A stretch of DNA of 64,000 nt from Spirilliplanes yamanashiensis (GCF_016863475.1 NZ_BOOY01000036.1:124001-188000), one strand, 5' to 3'; positions 1-8,987 are shown, numbered from the stretch's first letter. Program-made: numbers and translations. The notes: a model not told the origin generated them from the sequence alone.

Positions 1-1
1 C

Positions 2-3000
2 CGCAACCTGATCTGCCACCTGATGGCGCACGGCAAGCGGGTGCTGGTGGTCGCGCAGAAGGAGGACCCGCTGCGGGTGCTGCGCGACGGGCTGCCCGAG
101 CAGGTGCAGGCGCTGTGCCTGGCCGTCCTGGGCCGCACCGCCGACCAGCTCGTCCAGCTCCAGGTGGCGGCGCGGGAGCTGTCCGACCGGGCGGCCACCC
201 TGGACAAGGCGGCCGAGCAGGCCCGCGTCGACCGGCTCACCGGGCAGCTGGAGGACGCCGAGCGCGACCTGGCGGGCGGGCTGGCCGCGCTGCGCGCGCT
301 CGCCGAGAACGAGGCCGCCACGTACGTGCTCGACGGCGTCACCCTGTCGCCCGCCGAGGTCGGCGCGTGGCTGCGGCAGAACGCCGCCGAGCACGGCTTC
401 ATCCCGGACCCGGTGCAGGCGCCGCCGCCGCTGAGCGCCGACGAGTTCACCGAGCTGCTCGCCCTCGCCCGCGACCTGGCGCCCGCCGACCGCACCGCCG
501 CCGTGCAGCACCTGCCCGGGGAGCTGCCGGCCGCCGCCGACGTCGCCGCGCAGCGCCGGCGCGCCGCCGCGGCCGACGCCGAGATCGCCGCACTGGAAGC
601 CGCCGGCGTGGACACCGACGCCGTGCGCGAGCTGGGCCGCGACGGCCTCGGCGAGCTGCTCGGCGGCCTGCGTGACGCCGTCGCCTGGCAGGAGCGCCGC
701 GCCGGCACCTGGACCGACCGGCTCGGCCGGCTCGTCGCCGACCCGCACTGGGAGCGGCTGTGGGCCGAGCACGTGGAGGCCACCCGGCTCGTGCTGGCCG
801 AGCTGACCGAGCTGACCCGGCTCGCCGCCGGCCACCACGTCGAGGTGCCGGCCGCGCTGCTGGCCGAGCCGCGCCGGGTGCTGGCCGAGCTGGCCGAGCT
901 GGGCCGCCGGTTCGCCGCCGGCAAGGGCGTCAACCGGCTGCTGCAGGCCGGGCTGCACCGGCTCGCGCACGAGATCACCGTGGACGGCGAGCCGCTGCGC
1001 AGCGCCGCCGACGTCGGCCTCGCCGAGGCGCAGGTGCGCCGCGCCCAGGCCCGCCGCCGGCTCGCCCAGCACTGGGCGGACTGGGCGCACCGCCTCGGCA
1101 TCCCCGACCAGCACGGCGACGCCGACCTGTGGGCCGGGGCCCTGCTCGGCGAGGCGGCCCGGTCGCTGGGCTTCGACGCCGGCGAGTGGCCCGACCTGGC
1201 GGCTCGGTTGCGCACCCTCGTACCCCAGCAGGAGCTGGACCTCGACGCGGCCCGGCTGGCCGCGGTGGCCGCGCTGCTCGACCGGGCCGGGGCGGTCTTC
1301 GACCGCGACGAGCTGCTGTCGGCGGAGTTGGCCCGCGCCGCCGAGCTGGGCCGCGGCGACACCGCGCTGTGGCGCGCCCTGGACCGGGCCTGGCCCACCC
1401 TGGACGGCTGGGACGACCTCGCCGCGGAGGGCCGCCGGCTCGCCGCGCTGCGCCCCGCCGTGCTGCGCTACCTGGCCCTGCGCGACCGCCTCGCCGCCGA
1501 GGCCCCCGAGTGGGCCGGCGCGATCGACGCCGGCGCGGCGCCCGCCGCCACCGGCCAGGGCTGCCTCGCGGCCTGGGCGTGGCGGCAGGCGCAGACGTGG
1601 TTCGACGGCGTCATCGGCCACGTCGACCCGGCCGTGCTGGGCCGCCGCGTCGAACGGGCCCGCGACCGCATCCGCCGCCTCACCGGCGAGCTCGTCGTCG
1701 CGTCCGCCTGGCTCGCCGTCGGCCGCGGCCTCGACGACCGCCGCCGCGCCGCCCTCGCCGACTGGACCGCCGCCCTGCGCAAGATCGGCAAGGGCACCGG
1801 CAAGAACGCCGCCGCCTGGCAGGCCCACGCCCAGCGCGCCATGGCCCAGGCCGTCGAGGCGGTGCCCGTGTGGGTCATGAGCGTCGACCGCGCCATCGAG
1901 CAGTTCGCCGGCGGCGCCCGCTTCGACGTGGTCATCGTCGACGAGGCGTCCCAGGCCGACCTGTTCGCCCTGCCCGTGCTGTCGCTCGCCGAACGCGCCG
2001 TCGTCGTCGGCGACGACCAACAGATCGGCCCCCAGCTCGGCTTCGTCGGCTCCGTCTCCGGGCTCATCGAGTCGCACCTGACCGACGTGCCGTCCGCGGA
2101 GCACTTCGACCCCGAGGGCAGCCTGTACGACCACGCGGTGCGCCGCTCGCCCGAGCGCATCCTGCTCACCGAGCACTTCCGCTGCGTCCCGCAGATCATC
2201 GAGTTCTCGTCGAAGCACTACTACGACGGCAAGATCGAGCCGCTGCGCTCGGCGAAGGTGTTCGAGCACCCCGTCCGCGCCGTGCACGTCCCCGACGGCG
2301 TCCGGCAGTCCCTGCCCCAGTACGGCGACGTCAACGTCGCCGAGGCCGACGCGATCGTCGCGAAGGTCGTCGCGATCGTGGCCGACGACGCGTACGCCGG
2401 GAAGTCCCTCGGCGTCATCAGCCTGCTGTCCACCAGCGGCCAGGCCCTCTACCTGCTGGCGAAGCTGCGCGCCGCCCTCGGCGAGGACGAGATGGAGGCC
2501 CGCCGCCTGCGCGTCGGCGACTCTTACACCTTCCAGGGCGACGAACGCGACGTCGTGCTCGTCAGCATGGTCGCCTCCGCCAACGACCCGGCGGTGGCCG
2601 CCTTCACCAAGCGCGAGTACCACCGCCGCGTCAACGTCGCCGCGTCCCGCGCCCGCGACCAGCTGTGGGTCTTCCACTCGCTGCAGGCCGCCGACCTGCG
2701 CCCCGACGACGCCCGCGCCCTGCTGCTGCACCACTGCGCCGCCGTGCTGCAGGCCCCGCAGCCGGCGCCGGACCTGGCGGCCCGCTGCGAGTCCGGCTTC
2801 GAGCGCGCCGTCCTCAAGGCCCTCACGACCCGCGGGTACGCCCCGATCCCGCAGTTCCGCATCGGCGGCTACCGCATCGACTTCGTCCTGCCCGCCCCGG
2901 ACGGCCGCCGCCTGGCGATCGAGTGCGACGGCGACGCCTACCACGGCCCGGAACAGTGGGAGAGCGACATGCGCCGCCAGGCGGTGCTGGAGCGCGTCGG

Positions 3001-3106
3001 CAACTGCGTCTTCGTCCGCATCCGCGGCAGCATCTTCGCCCGCGAGCCGTCGGTGGCCCTGGCGCCGCTGTGGCAGCGCATCGAGGAGCTGGGCATCACG
3101 CCGTGA
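2..3106 (+). CDS. Superfamily 1 helicase-nuclease fusion (5' partial)
   Basis: The frame is open from the first bases of the window (reading RNLICHLMAHGKRV), so the true start and the Walker A loop lie upstream. What remains is the rear part of a Upf1/Dna2-like SF1 helicase: Walker B VIVDEAS near residue 644, motif III GDDQQIGP, motif V TFQGDERDVV and motif VI NVAASRARDQL. The long Ala/Arg-rich middle (residues 50-600) probably forms helical insertions. The last 100 residues form a Vsr/DUF559-type PD-(D/E)XK nuclease domain (REase_MTES_1575 type) with FERAV, RIDFV and IECDGD. Such fusions are known among DNA-repair and defence helicases; the substrate is unknown. The stop overlaps the next gene's GTG by three bases. 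Confidence 0.85.
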   Translation, partial: RNLICHLMAHGKRVLVVAQKEDPLRVLRDGLPEQVQALCLAVLGRTADQLVQLQVAARELSDRAATLDKAAEQARVDRLTGQLEDAERDLAGGLAALRALAENEAATYVLDGVTLSPAEVGAWLRQNAAEHGFIPDPVQAPPPLSADEFTELLALARDLAPADRTAAVQHLPGELPAAADVAAQRRRAAAADAEIAALEAAGVDTDAVRELGRDGLGELLGGLRDAVAWQERRAGTWTDRLGRLVADPHWERLWAEHVEATRLVLAELTELTRLAAGHHVEVPAALLAEPRRVLAELAELGRRFAAGKGVNRLLQAGLHRLAHEITVDGEPLRSAADVGLAEAQVRRAQARRRLAQHWADWAHRLGIPDQHGDADLWAGALLGEAARSLGFDAGEWPDLAARLRTLVPQQELDLDAARLAAVAALLDRAGAVFDRDELLSAELARAAELGRGDTALWRALDRAWPTLDGWDDLAAEGRRLAALRPAVLRYLALRDRLAAEAPEWAGAIDAGAAPAATGQGCLAAWAWRQAQTWFDGVIGHVDPAVLGRRVERARDRIRRLTGELVVASAWLAVGRGLDDRRRAALADWTAALRKIGKGTGKNAAAWQAHAQRAMAQAVEAVPVWVMSVDRAIEQFAGGARFDVVIVDEASQADLFALPVLSLAERAVVVGDDQQIGPQLGFVGSVSGLIESHLTDVPSAEHFDPEGSLYDHAVRRSPERILLTEHFRCVPQIIEFSSKHYYDGKIEPLRSAKVFEHPVRAVHVPDGVRQSLPQYGDVNVAEADAIVAKVVAIVADDAYAGKSLGVISLLSTSGQALYLLAKLRAALGEDEMEARRLRVGDSYTFQGDERDVVLVSMVASANDPAVAAFTKREYHRRVNVAASRARDQLWVFHSLQAADLRPDDARALLLHHCAAVLQAPQPAPDLAARCESGFERAVLKALTTRGYAPIPQFRIGGYRIDFVLPAPDGRRLAIECDGDAYHGPEQWESDMRRQAVLERVGNCVFVRIRGSIFAREPSVALAPLWQRIEELGITP

Positions 3107-3990
3107 CCGGCGTCGGCGCGGACCTGGTCCGCGACCTGCTGCGCGAGCAGCACCCGGACCTGGCCGGCCTGCCGATCCGCGAGGTGCCGGGCGGCTGGGG
3201 CAACCAGATGTGGCGCCTCGGCGACGACCTGGCCGCCCGGGTGCAGCGCATGGACGACAGCCCCGAGCCGCAGCTGAAGGAGCGCCGCTGGCTGCCGGAG
3301 CTGGCCGCCCGCCTGCCGCTGCCGATCCCGGTCCCGGTGCGCAGCGGCACGCCGTCCGAACGCTTCAGCAAACTGTGGACGATCATGACGTGGGTCCACG
3401 GCACACCGCTGGACCACGCGACGATCACCCGCGGCGACGACGCGGCCGACCGGCTGGCGGCGTTCCTGCGCGCGCTGCACGCCGAGGCGCCCGCCGACGC
3501 GCCGGGCGCCTCCGACTTCGGCACCCACCCCCGGCACTCCCGGGCCGGCTTCGAGCACTTCCTGGCAGCCGTGGACCTCTCCGGCTTCGCCGCCGACGAC
3601 GTGAGGGCCGTCTGGGACGCCGCGGCGGCCACCCCCGACTGGCCGGGCCCGCGGGTCTGGGTGCACGGCGACCTGCACCCCGCGAACGTCGTCGTCGCCG
3701 GCGGCACCCTGGCGGGCGTCGTCGACTTCGGCGCCCTGTTCGCCGGCGACCCGGCGTGGGACCTCGGGGCCGCCTGGCTCCTGCTGCCCGCGGGCGGCGC
3801 GGCGCGGTTCTTCGCCCGTTACGGCCCGGCGGACGAGGCCACGGTGCGGCGGGCGCGCGGGCTGGCCGCCCTGAAGTGCCTGTTCCTGATGCTGATGGGC
3901 CGGAACGGGGATCGCGGCCTGCCGGGCGGCAAGCCGGAATGGGGACCCGTCGGCCGGGCGGCGCTCGGGCGGGTCCTGTCGGGCGTCTGA
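3103..3990 (+). CDS. Aminoglycoside phosphotransferase-fold kinase
   Basis: A 295-residue protein starting at GTG in a GTGA overlap with the helicase stop, so the two are probably translationally coupled. It has the APH/choline-kinase catalytic signature: Brenner loop HGDLHPAN at residues 188-195 (catalytic Asp190) and metal-binding DFG at 208-210. The N-lobe is typical (VPGGWGNQMWRLGD nucleotide loop, then RVQR carrying the basic strand). The family phosphorylates small molecules such as aminoglycosides, choline and macrolides. Nothing here identifies the substrate, and an antibiotic-resistance role should not be assumed. A longer upstream reading in this frame is an artefact of high GC content. 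Confidence 0.85.
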   Translation: MTGVGADLVRDLLREQHPDLAGLPIREVPGGWGNQMWRLGDDLAARVQRMDDSPEPQLKERRWLPELAARLPLPIPVPVRSGTPSERFSKLWTIMTWVHGTPLDHATITRGDDAADRLAAFLRALHAEAPADAPGASDFGTHPRHSRAGFEHFLAAVDLSGFAADDVRAVWDAAAATPDWPGPRVWVHGDLHPANVVVAGGTLAGVVDFGALFAGDPAWDLGAAWLLLPAGGAARFFARYGPADEATVRRARGLAALKCLFLMLMGRNGDRGLPGGKPEWGPVGRAALGRVLSGV

Positions 3991-3995
3991 CGCCG

Positions 3996-5573
3996 TTACG
4001 CGTGGGCGATGCGGGCCTGCAGGCGGCTGTGGTCGGCGAGCAGGGTGAGCAGGTTCGAGCCGTCGATGAGTTCCAGGGGGCGGCCGCCGTTCTGCGTGTG
4101 TGCCGCCGGGTCGAACACGCCGGTGGTGACCAGGATGCCCTTCGTCGCGCCGACCCGGGCTACCGCGTCGGCGAGGGTGCGGACCTGGTCGGGGCCGACG
4201 TGGTCGGCGCGGGTGGCGTGGACGACGACCCGGCCGCCGAACAGGGGGCGCGGGTCGACGGCGGTCCAGACGGCGAGGTCGCCGGTGGTCTCGGCGTAGC
4301 CCATCTGCAGGCCCATGATCGTGAAGAGGTCGCCGACGACGCCCTCGAACTCGTCGCTGGGCAGGGTTACCAGGTTGGGGCGGTTGTCGAGGTCGGCGAG
4401 GACGTCGACGTCGTCGCGGTAGAGGCTGTCGACGCGGTCGAAGTCGACGACGGCGCGGACCGGGGCGAGTTCGGCGGGCTGGGCGGACACCCGGGCGTCG
4501 AGGTGGGCGACGCAGGCGACCGGGTCGACGTGGCGCAGCTTGATGGCGGCGAACTCGGCGCGGGGGGCGCGCAGGGACACCAGGCAGGGCCTGACGGTCT
4601 TGCCGGTGCGGCGGTCGACGGTGTCGACGATGCCGTTGAAGACGATGAGGTCGACGAGGCCGCCGCGGTCGGCCTCGACGATCTCGTGGACGGTGCGCAG
4701 CGCCAGCTGGGAGATGACGTGCAGGTAGCGGCTCTGCACCTCCGCGGCGGGGCGGCCGACGGCCTGGATGACGTCGCGGGCGCGGTCGTAGCGGTACTCC
4801 TTGACGGCGGGCACCACCTCGACGGACGGCAGCTGGTACTCGACGACGAGGTGGCGTTCGCGGGGCAGGAAGGCGAGCCGGTAGTGCTGGGGGAAGTCGT
4901 CGGGGTAGACGGAGTTGCCGAGCACCATGCCGAAGTACTCGACGACGCTGGTGGGGTCGCCGTTGCCGACGGCGGTGGCGAAGCGGTCGACCTCGGCGTT
5001 GTAGGCGGCGACGCGGGCGGCGACGAGGTCGCGCTGCTGCCGGTACTCCTGTTCGCGGGCGGCGAGCTGGCGCAGGCGGCGCTGTTCGGCGTCGGCGTGC
5101 CGGGCCTGGGCGTCGGCGAAGGCGGCGCGGGCGGCGGCGACCTGGCGTTCGTGGCGGTCGGCGAGGACCTTGCGGCCGAGGCCGGTGGGCGGCGGCGGGG
5201 CGAACGACTCCCAGGACGGCGCGGGCAGGGGGCGGCCGAGCGGGCCGGGGTCGAAGTCGGGGACGACCAGGGGCTTCTTGAACCGGTCGAGGTCGATGTG
5301 GTCGTCGACGGCGAGGGTCGACAGGAGCAGGTTGTCCAGGTCGTCCAGGTGGCTGCTCAGGCCGGCGTTGGCCTGGTCGACCTCGGCGGCGCGCGCCTCG
5401 GCGTACAGCCGGCGGCGTTCGCGTTCGTCGGCGGCCGCGGAGGCCTGCTGGGCGGCGGCGAGCGCCAGGTCGGTGGTGCGGCGGTTCTGCTCGCGCTGGC
5501 GGACGACCGCGGTCCGGGCCGCGTCGTGGGCCTGGCGGGCCTGCACCCGCTGCATGTCCCGGATGATGCCCAT
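3996..5573 (-). CDS. Mrr-fold protein with lost nuclease residues
   Basis: A 525-residue protein starting at ATG 5573, five bases after GTGAGGAT; the frame runs 60 codons further upstream without a better start. Residues 1-110 and 140-230 are Ala/Arg/Glu-rich and likely coiled coil. The C-terminal 110 residues match the Mrr_cat restriction fold (SDEFEGVVGDLFTIMGLQ, ATKGILVTTGVFDPAA, LELIDGSNLLTLL). In active relatives the core reads GVD followed by QAK; here the aligned positions are AVW and HAT, so all catalytic residues appear substituted. Likely a non-catalytic DNA-binding or regulatory derivative. It converges with the kinase gene, with 5 bases between them. Confidence 0.75.
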   Translation of the reverse strand: MGIIRDMQRVQARQAHDAARTAVVRQREQNRRTTDLALAAAQQASAAADERERRRLYAEARAAEVDQANAGLSSHLDDLDNLLLSTLAVDDHIDLDRFKKPLVVPDFDPGPLGRPLPAPSWESFAPPPPTGLGRKVLADRHERQVAAARAAFADAQARHADAEQRRLRQLAAREQEYRQQRDLVAARVAAYNAEVDRFATAVGNGDPTSVVEYFGMVLGNSVYPDDFPQHYRLAFLPRERHLVVEYQLPSVEVVPAVKEYRYDRARDVIQAVGRPAAEVQSRYLHVISQLALRTVHEIVEADRGGLVDLIVFNGIVDTVDRRTGKTVRPCLVSLRAPRAEFAAIKLRHVDPVACVAHLDARVSAQPAELAPVRAVVDFDRVDSLYRDDVDVLADLDNRPNLVTLPSDEFEGVVGDLFTIMGLQMGYAETTGDLAVWTAVDPRPLFGGRVVVHATRADHVGPDQVRTLADAVARVGATKGILVTTGVFDPAAHTQNGGRPLELIDGSNLLTLLADHSRLQARIAHA

Positions 5574-5923
5574 GAAGATCCTCACCGGTTGGCGGATATG
5601 TCCCTCCGCCGTGTATACCCGACGGCCACTCGCCGCAGCACACCGACGTCGGTGAGTGACGGGAGAACGCTTTCTCACGAACAGCGAAGCACGCCTCACC
5701 AACGGTGACTGTCCGTCGTGGACCTCCCAGGGGCTTGACGTGAGCGCCGCCACAAAGGAGGGTTCAGACGAACGGGCAATTCCGTGGCCCGATCATGCGA
5801 AGACGTGCAGTTCTGTGGTGTGCGCGCAGTTCGTCCGGAAGATTGGCGCAGATGCGTACTGTTATCGGGGGCCGTGACACGGCGTAATAGTCAGGGATCT
5901 CCCACCGGCACCCAGGAGGCGAC
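5574..5923. other. Divergent intergenic region
   Basis: About 350 bases between the leftward Mrr-fold gene and the rightward leader ORF, with no convincing gene. It is less GC-rich than its surroundings. A TATACA hexamer on the minus strand at 5612-5617 could be the -10 of the Mrr-fold gene. TACTGT at 5857-5862 could be the -10 of the leader/EAL transcript. Neither has a good -35 box. A 73-codon frame at 5656-5877 has no ribosome site or recognisable sequence and was not called. Confidence 0.4.
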
Positions 5924-5980
5924 ATGCGGACACGCGGCACGACCGCGCCCCGCCGTGCCCCGGTCGGGACCCGCCGGTGA
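5924..5980 (+). CDS. 18-residue leader ORF coupled to EAL gene
   Basis: ATG 5924 follows a perfect AGGAGG (5914-5919) at a spacing of four. It encodes an 18-residue Arg/Thr/Pro-rich peptide (MRTRGTTAPRRAPVGTRR). Its TGA (5978-5980) overlaps the GTG (5977) of the PAS-EAL gene as GTGA. The downstream GTG has no Shine-Dalgarno sequence of its own. I infer a leader whose translation feeds the EAL gene. Alternatively the AGGAGG is a chance match and the EAL gene starts by another route. No homology is claimed. Confidence 0.5.
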   Translation: MRTRGTTAPRRAPVGTRR

Positions 5981-7827
5981 CCCAGCAGAACCGGCACCCC
6001 GAGCCGCCGGACGCGACCCCGCAGTCGGGCGCCGTGTTCCGCCGGCCGCAGGCCCTCCGGCAGTGGATCAACCGCCGGCCGTACCCCGAACTCCCCACCG
6101 CGCGCACCCCCGAGGTGCTGCCGCCGGCCGCCGAGTCCGACGCCTGGTTCACCTACGAGGGCGCCACCGACGACGCCACCTGGTCGTCCGAGCTGGCCGC
6201 ACTGCTCGGCTACCCGCCGCCCGAGGGCGGCGCCGGCCGGGCGGCGATGCTGCGCAGCGTCCACCGCGACGACCACGCCAAGGTCCTCGACGCGCTCGCC
6301 ACCTGCTGGACCCGGCAGGAGTCGGTGCACCTCACGCTGCGGCTGGTGCGCGCCGACGGCAGCTGGTTCGACGTCGACTGCCGCCTGGACGCCGTCCTCG
6401 ACGGTGACGGGGTGTCGCGGGGGGTGCGCGGCGCGGTGCGCGACGTGTCGGCGCGCGAACGGGCCCGCCGCGAGGTCGACCGGCTGACCCGGCGCACCGA
6501 GACCGTGCAGTCCACCCTCATCGAGCACGACCCGGGCACCGGCCTGCTGACCCGCGCCCGGCTGGTCGACGAGCTCGACCGGGCCGTGCGCGGCGGGGCC
6601 GGCGCCGTCGTCGTGGTGCGGGTCGAGCCGGAGCCCCGCGAGGACCGGGCCCCGCTGCGCCCGGCCGGCAACCTCGAACTGCTGCACCGGGCGGCCCGGC
6701 TGCTGGAGACCATCGCCCAGCCCGGCGACCAGCTCGGCCGGGTCGGCCCGAACGAGATCGGGGTGCTGCTGGCGGGCCGCTCGTGGGCGGTCGCCCGGCG
6801 CCAGGCCGACCTGTTCATCGAGGCGCTGCGGGCGCACCCGTTCGTGCTGACCGACGGCTGGCTGCGCGCCCAGGCGTGGGCCGGGCTGGTCCGCTACCGG
6901 GAGGCCGACCAGGTCGGCAGCCACGAGCTGCTCATCGACGCCGAGCAGGCGTGGCGGCAGGCCCGCGAGGGCGGCAAGGCCGTCGCCAGCCTCGCCCAGC
7001 CGGTGCCCGCGCGCGACCGGCAGGGCTCCTACCGCAGCCGGGTCGCCACCGCGCTGGGCCACGACCGGTTCACCCTGTACGGCCAGCCCATCCTCGAACT
7101 GCAGAGCAACCGGGTCACCCGGCACGAGCTGCTGCTGCGGGTCGTCGACGAGGTCAACGGGCCGCACTCGCCGGTGGCGGTGCTGGACACGGCCGAGCGG
7201 CTCGACGCCGTCTACGACATCGACCTGTGGGTGGCGGAGCGGGCGATGCAGCTGTCCGCCGAGCACCCGGAGCACAACCTGCAGGTCAACCTGTCCGGCC
7301 GCTCGGTGGGCGACCCGCGGCTGACCGGCGAGATCGAGCGGCTGCTGACCGCGTACGGCGTCGACCCCGAACGGCTGACGTTCGAGATCACCGAGACGGC
7401 GCTGATCGGCAACCTGAGCGAGGCGCGCCGTTTCTGCGACCGCATCCGCGACCTGGGCTGCCAGCTCGCCCTCGACGACTTCGGCTCCGGCTACGCCTCG
7501 TTCCGCTACCTGAAGCAGTTCCCGATCGACCTGGTCAAGATCGACGGGGAGTACGTGGCCGAGCTGGCGTACAACCCGCAGGACCAGGTCCTGGTCCGCG
7601 CGCTCGTCCAGGTCTGCCAGGCGTACGGCATCCACACGGTCGCCGAGTTCGTCCAGGACGAGCGCACGCTGCGCCTGCTGCGCGAGTTCGGCGTCGACTA
7701 CGCCCAGGGCTACCTCATCGGCCGCCCCGAGCCGGTCGGCGACGCGCTCGGCGGGTCGCGCCCGAAACGCCGCCCGCCCCGGCCGCGCCGCCGTCCCGCA
7801 GGTGAGGACGGGCGCGCCGGCGGGTAA
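5977..7827 (+). CDS. PAS-GGDEF(degenerate)-EAL cyclic-di-GMP protein
   Basis: A 616-residue cytoplasmic signalling protein with no membrane segments. A PAS fold covers about residues 45-160 (PAS_3-like HRDDHAKVLDAL, DGSWFDVDCRL). A GGDEF-like domain spans about 185-335, but its signature is RVGPNEIGVLL, so cyclase activity is unlikely. An EAL phosphodiesterase domain spans about 350-600 and keeps the key residues: ELLLR for EVL, NLSGRSV, FEITETA, LALDDFGSGYAS, VKIDG and the AEFV...QGYLIGRP end. It probably hydrolyses c-di-GMP under PAS control. The last 25 residues are Arg/Pro-rich. It is expressed behind the leader ORF. Confidence 0.88.
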   Translation: MTQQNRHPEPPDATPQSGAVFRRPQALRQWINRRPYPELPTARTPEVLPPAAESDAWFTYEGATDDATWSSELAALLGYPPPEGGAGRAAMLRSVHRDDHAKVLDALATCWTRQESVHLTLRLVRADGSWFDVDCRLDAVLDGDGVSRGVRGAVRDVSARERARREVDRLTRRTETVQSTLIEHDPGTGLLTRARLVDELDRAVRGGAGAVVVVRVEPEPREDRAPLRPAGNLELLHRAARLLETIAQPGDQLGRVGPNEIGVLLAGRSWAVARRQADLFIEALRAHPFVLTDGWLRAQAWAGLVRYREADQVGSHELLIDAEQAWRQAREGGKAVASLAQPVPARDRQGSYRSRVATALGHDRFTLYGQPILELQSNRVTRHELLLRVVDEVNGPHSPVAVLDTAERLDAVYDIDLWVAERAMQLSAEHPEHNLQVNLSGRSVGDPRLTGEIERLLTAYGVDPERLTFEITETALIGNLSEARRFCDRIRDLGCQLALDDFGSGYASFRYLKQFPIDLVKIDGEYVAELAYNPQDQVLVRALVQVCQAYGIHTVAEFVQDERTLRLLREFGVDYAQGYLIGRPEPVGDALGGSRPKRRPPRPRRRPAGEDGRAGG

Positions 7828-7836
7828 GAGGCCCGT

Positions 7837-8226
7837 ATGGAGAGCTACACGATCGCCACCGAGGCCGAGAAGAGCCCCGATTTCCGCCGCGTCCTCTGGA
7901 CCGGGGAGCACACCCAGCTCGTGATCATGACCATCCCGCCGGGCGGCGAGATCGGTGAGGAGGTCCACGAGGTGGACCAGATCCTCACGTTCGTGAGCGG
8001 GATCGCCGAGGCGAAGGTCGGCGGCCAGACGAAGAAGGTCAGCCAGGGCGACCTCGTCGTCGTGCCGGCCGGCAAGAAGCACAACTTCGTCAACGCCGGC
8101 CCGAACCCGCTCGTGCTCTACACCGTGTACGGCCCGCCGGAGCACGCCGACAAGGCGGTGCACAAGACGAAGGAGGAGGCGGACGCCCTCGAGGAGGCCG
8201 GCAAGGACGAGCCGCCGAACTCCTGA
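7837..8226 (+). CDS. Cupin-domain protein
   Basis: A 129-residue single-domain cupin. Motif 1 is represented by PPGGEIGEEVHEVDQILTF, with His and Glu metal ligands, and motif 2 by GDLVVVPAGKKHNFVNAG. The C-terminal 25 residues are Lys/Glu-rich and probably flexible. It lies nine bases after the EAL gene on the same strand and may share its transcript, then is followed by a hairpin. Cupins of this size include dioxygenase-like and ligand-sensing proteins; the reaction cannot be inferred. The start ATG is preceded by GGGTAAGAGG. Confidence 0.85.
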   Translation: MESYTIATEAEKSPDFRRVLWTGEHTQLVIMTIPPGGEIGEEVHEVDQILTFVSGIAEAKVGGQTKKVSQGDLVVVPAGKKHNFVNAGPNPLVLYTVYGPPEHADKAVHKTKEEADALEEAGKDEPPNS

Positions 8227-8265
8227 GCCTCGAGCTCCTGAACCCCGCCCCGCGGGAAGTTTGGG

Positions 8266-8304
8266 GTCGGGACCGGCCGAGCCCCCCAGCCGGTCGGTCC
8301 CGAC
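8266..8304 (+). terminator. Hairpin after cupin gene
   Basis: GTCGGGACC (8266-8274) pairs with GGTCCCGAC (8296-8304), extended inside by GGC/GCC with a small bulge. No T-run follows, as is usual for actinobacterial terminators. Confidence 0.5.
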
Positions 8305-8493
8305 ACCCGGGCCGGCAGCAGGACCGGTCCGGAAACAGGGGCAGGACGCCTGGCCCCTGTGACGTCACCGTAGTCGGGCCGCGCCACCCGCGGACCCCTC
8401 CGCGCAGCCGAAATTGCTCGCAGCTTGAAGATTCGGTCCGTGCGGGCAATCCCGGTTGCCCGCCCACCCGACGCCGGTGGTCCGGACGGTCAC

Positions 8494-8499
8494 TAGCCT
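8494..8499 (+). promoter_or_regulatory. -10 box of leaderless marR-type gene
   Basis: TAGCCT ends seven bases before GTG 8507 and no Shine-Dalgarno sequence is present. The geometry places the transcript start at or next to the GTG, as in leaderless actinobacterial genes. Confidence 0.55.
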
Positions 8500-8506
8500 G
8501 GCCCCC

Positions 8507-8959
8507 GTGGACGAACCCCGCTGGTTGACCGTCGAACAGCAGCAGACCTGGCGCAAGTTCATCGCCGTGCTGGTGAAGGTGCCGGCCGCGCTCGAGGGTC
8601 AGCTGCAGCGCGACGCCGGCGTGACCCACATGGGCTACCTGGTCCTGACCACCCTGTCCGAGCAGCCCGACCGCACCCTGCCGATGAGCCGGCTGGCCGA
8701 GAAGGCCAGCGCGTCGCTGTCCCGGCTGTCGCACGTCGTCGCCCGGCTGGAGATGCAGGGCTGGGTGCGCCGCGAGCGCAGCCCCCTCGACGGGCGGGTC
8801 CAGCTCGCCGTGCTGACCGACGCCGGCTGGACCAAGGTCGTCGCGACCGCCCCCGGCCACGTCGAGGAGGTCCAGCAGCTCGTCTTCGACAAGCTCAACC
8901 CGGCCCAGCTGCGGCAGCTCGACAAGATCTGCGACTCACTGCTCGACGGAATGGGCTGA
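8507..8959 (+). CDS. MarR-family transcriptional regulator
   Basis: A 150-residue winged-helix regulator. The start GTG 8507 is chosen over an in-frame GTG-type start 51 bases upstream because of the leaderless -10 box. The recognition region reads [25 protein letters not shown], followed by the wing [23 protein letters not shown], which is typical of MarR/SlyA proteins. It lies 28 bases before the formaldehyde dehydrogenase gene on the same strand and may autoregulate and control that gene in response to reactive electrophiles. That link is inferred from position only. Confidence 0.88.
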   Translation: MDEPRWLTVEQQQTWRKFIAVLVKVPAALEGQLQRDAGVTHMGYLVLTTLSEQPDRTLPMSRLAEKASASLSRLSHVVARLEMQGWVRRERSPLDGRVQLAVLTDAGWTKVVATAPGHVEEVQQLVFDKLNPAQLRQLDKICDSLLDGMG

Positions 8960-8987
8960 CCGGCGCGATTGCTGGCACTGTGAAGGC

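Noticed and set aside
3103-3990. Aminoglycoside-resistance gene
   Set aside because: Only the generic APH fold is visible; nothing points to a resistance subtype, so only the fold was called.
2938-5643. Very long minus-strand frame (about 900 codons) across the kinase and Mrr-fold genes
   Set aside because: It is Arg/Pro/Gly-only sequence antisense or out of phase to genes with clear motifs, which is typical of codon-position bias in high-GC DNA.
5656-5877. 73-codon frame upstream of the EAL gene
   Set aside because: No ribosome site or recognisable composition, and it overlaps the likely promoter of the leader ORF.
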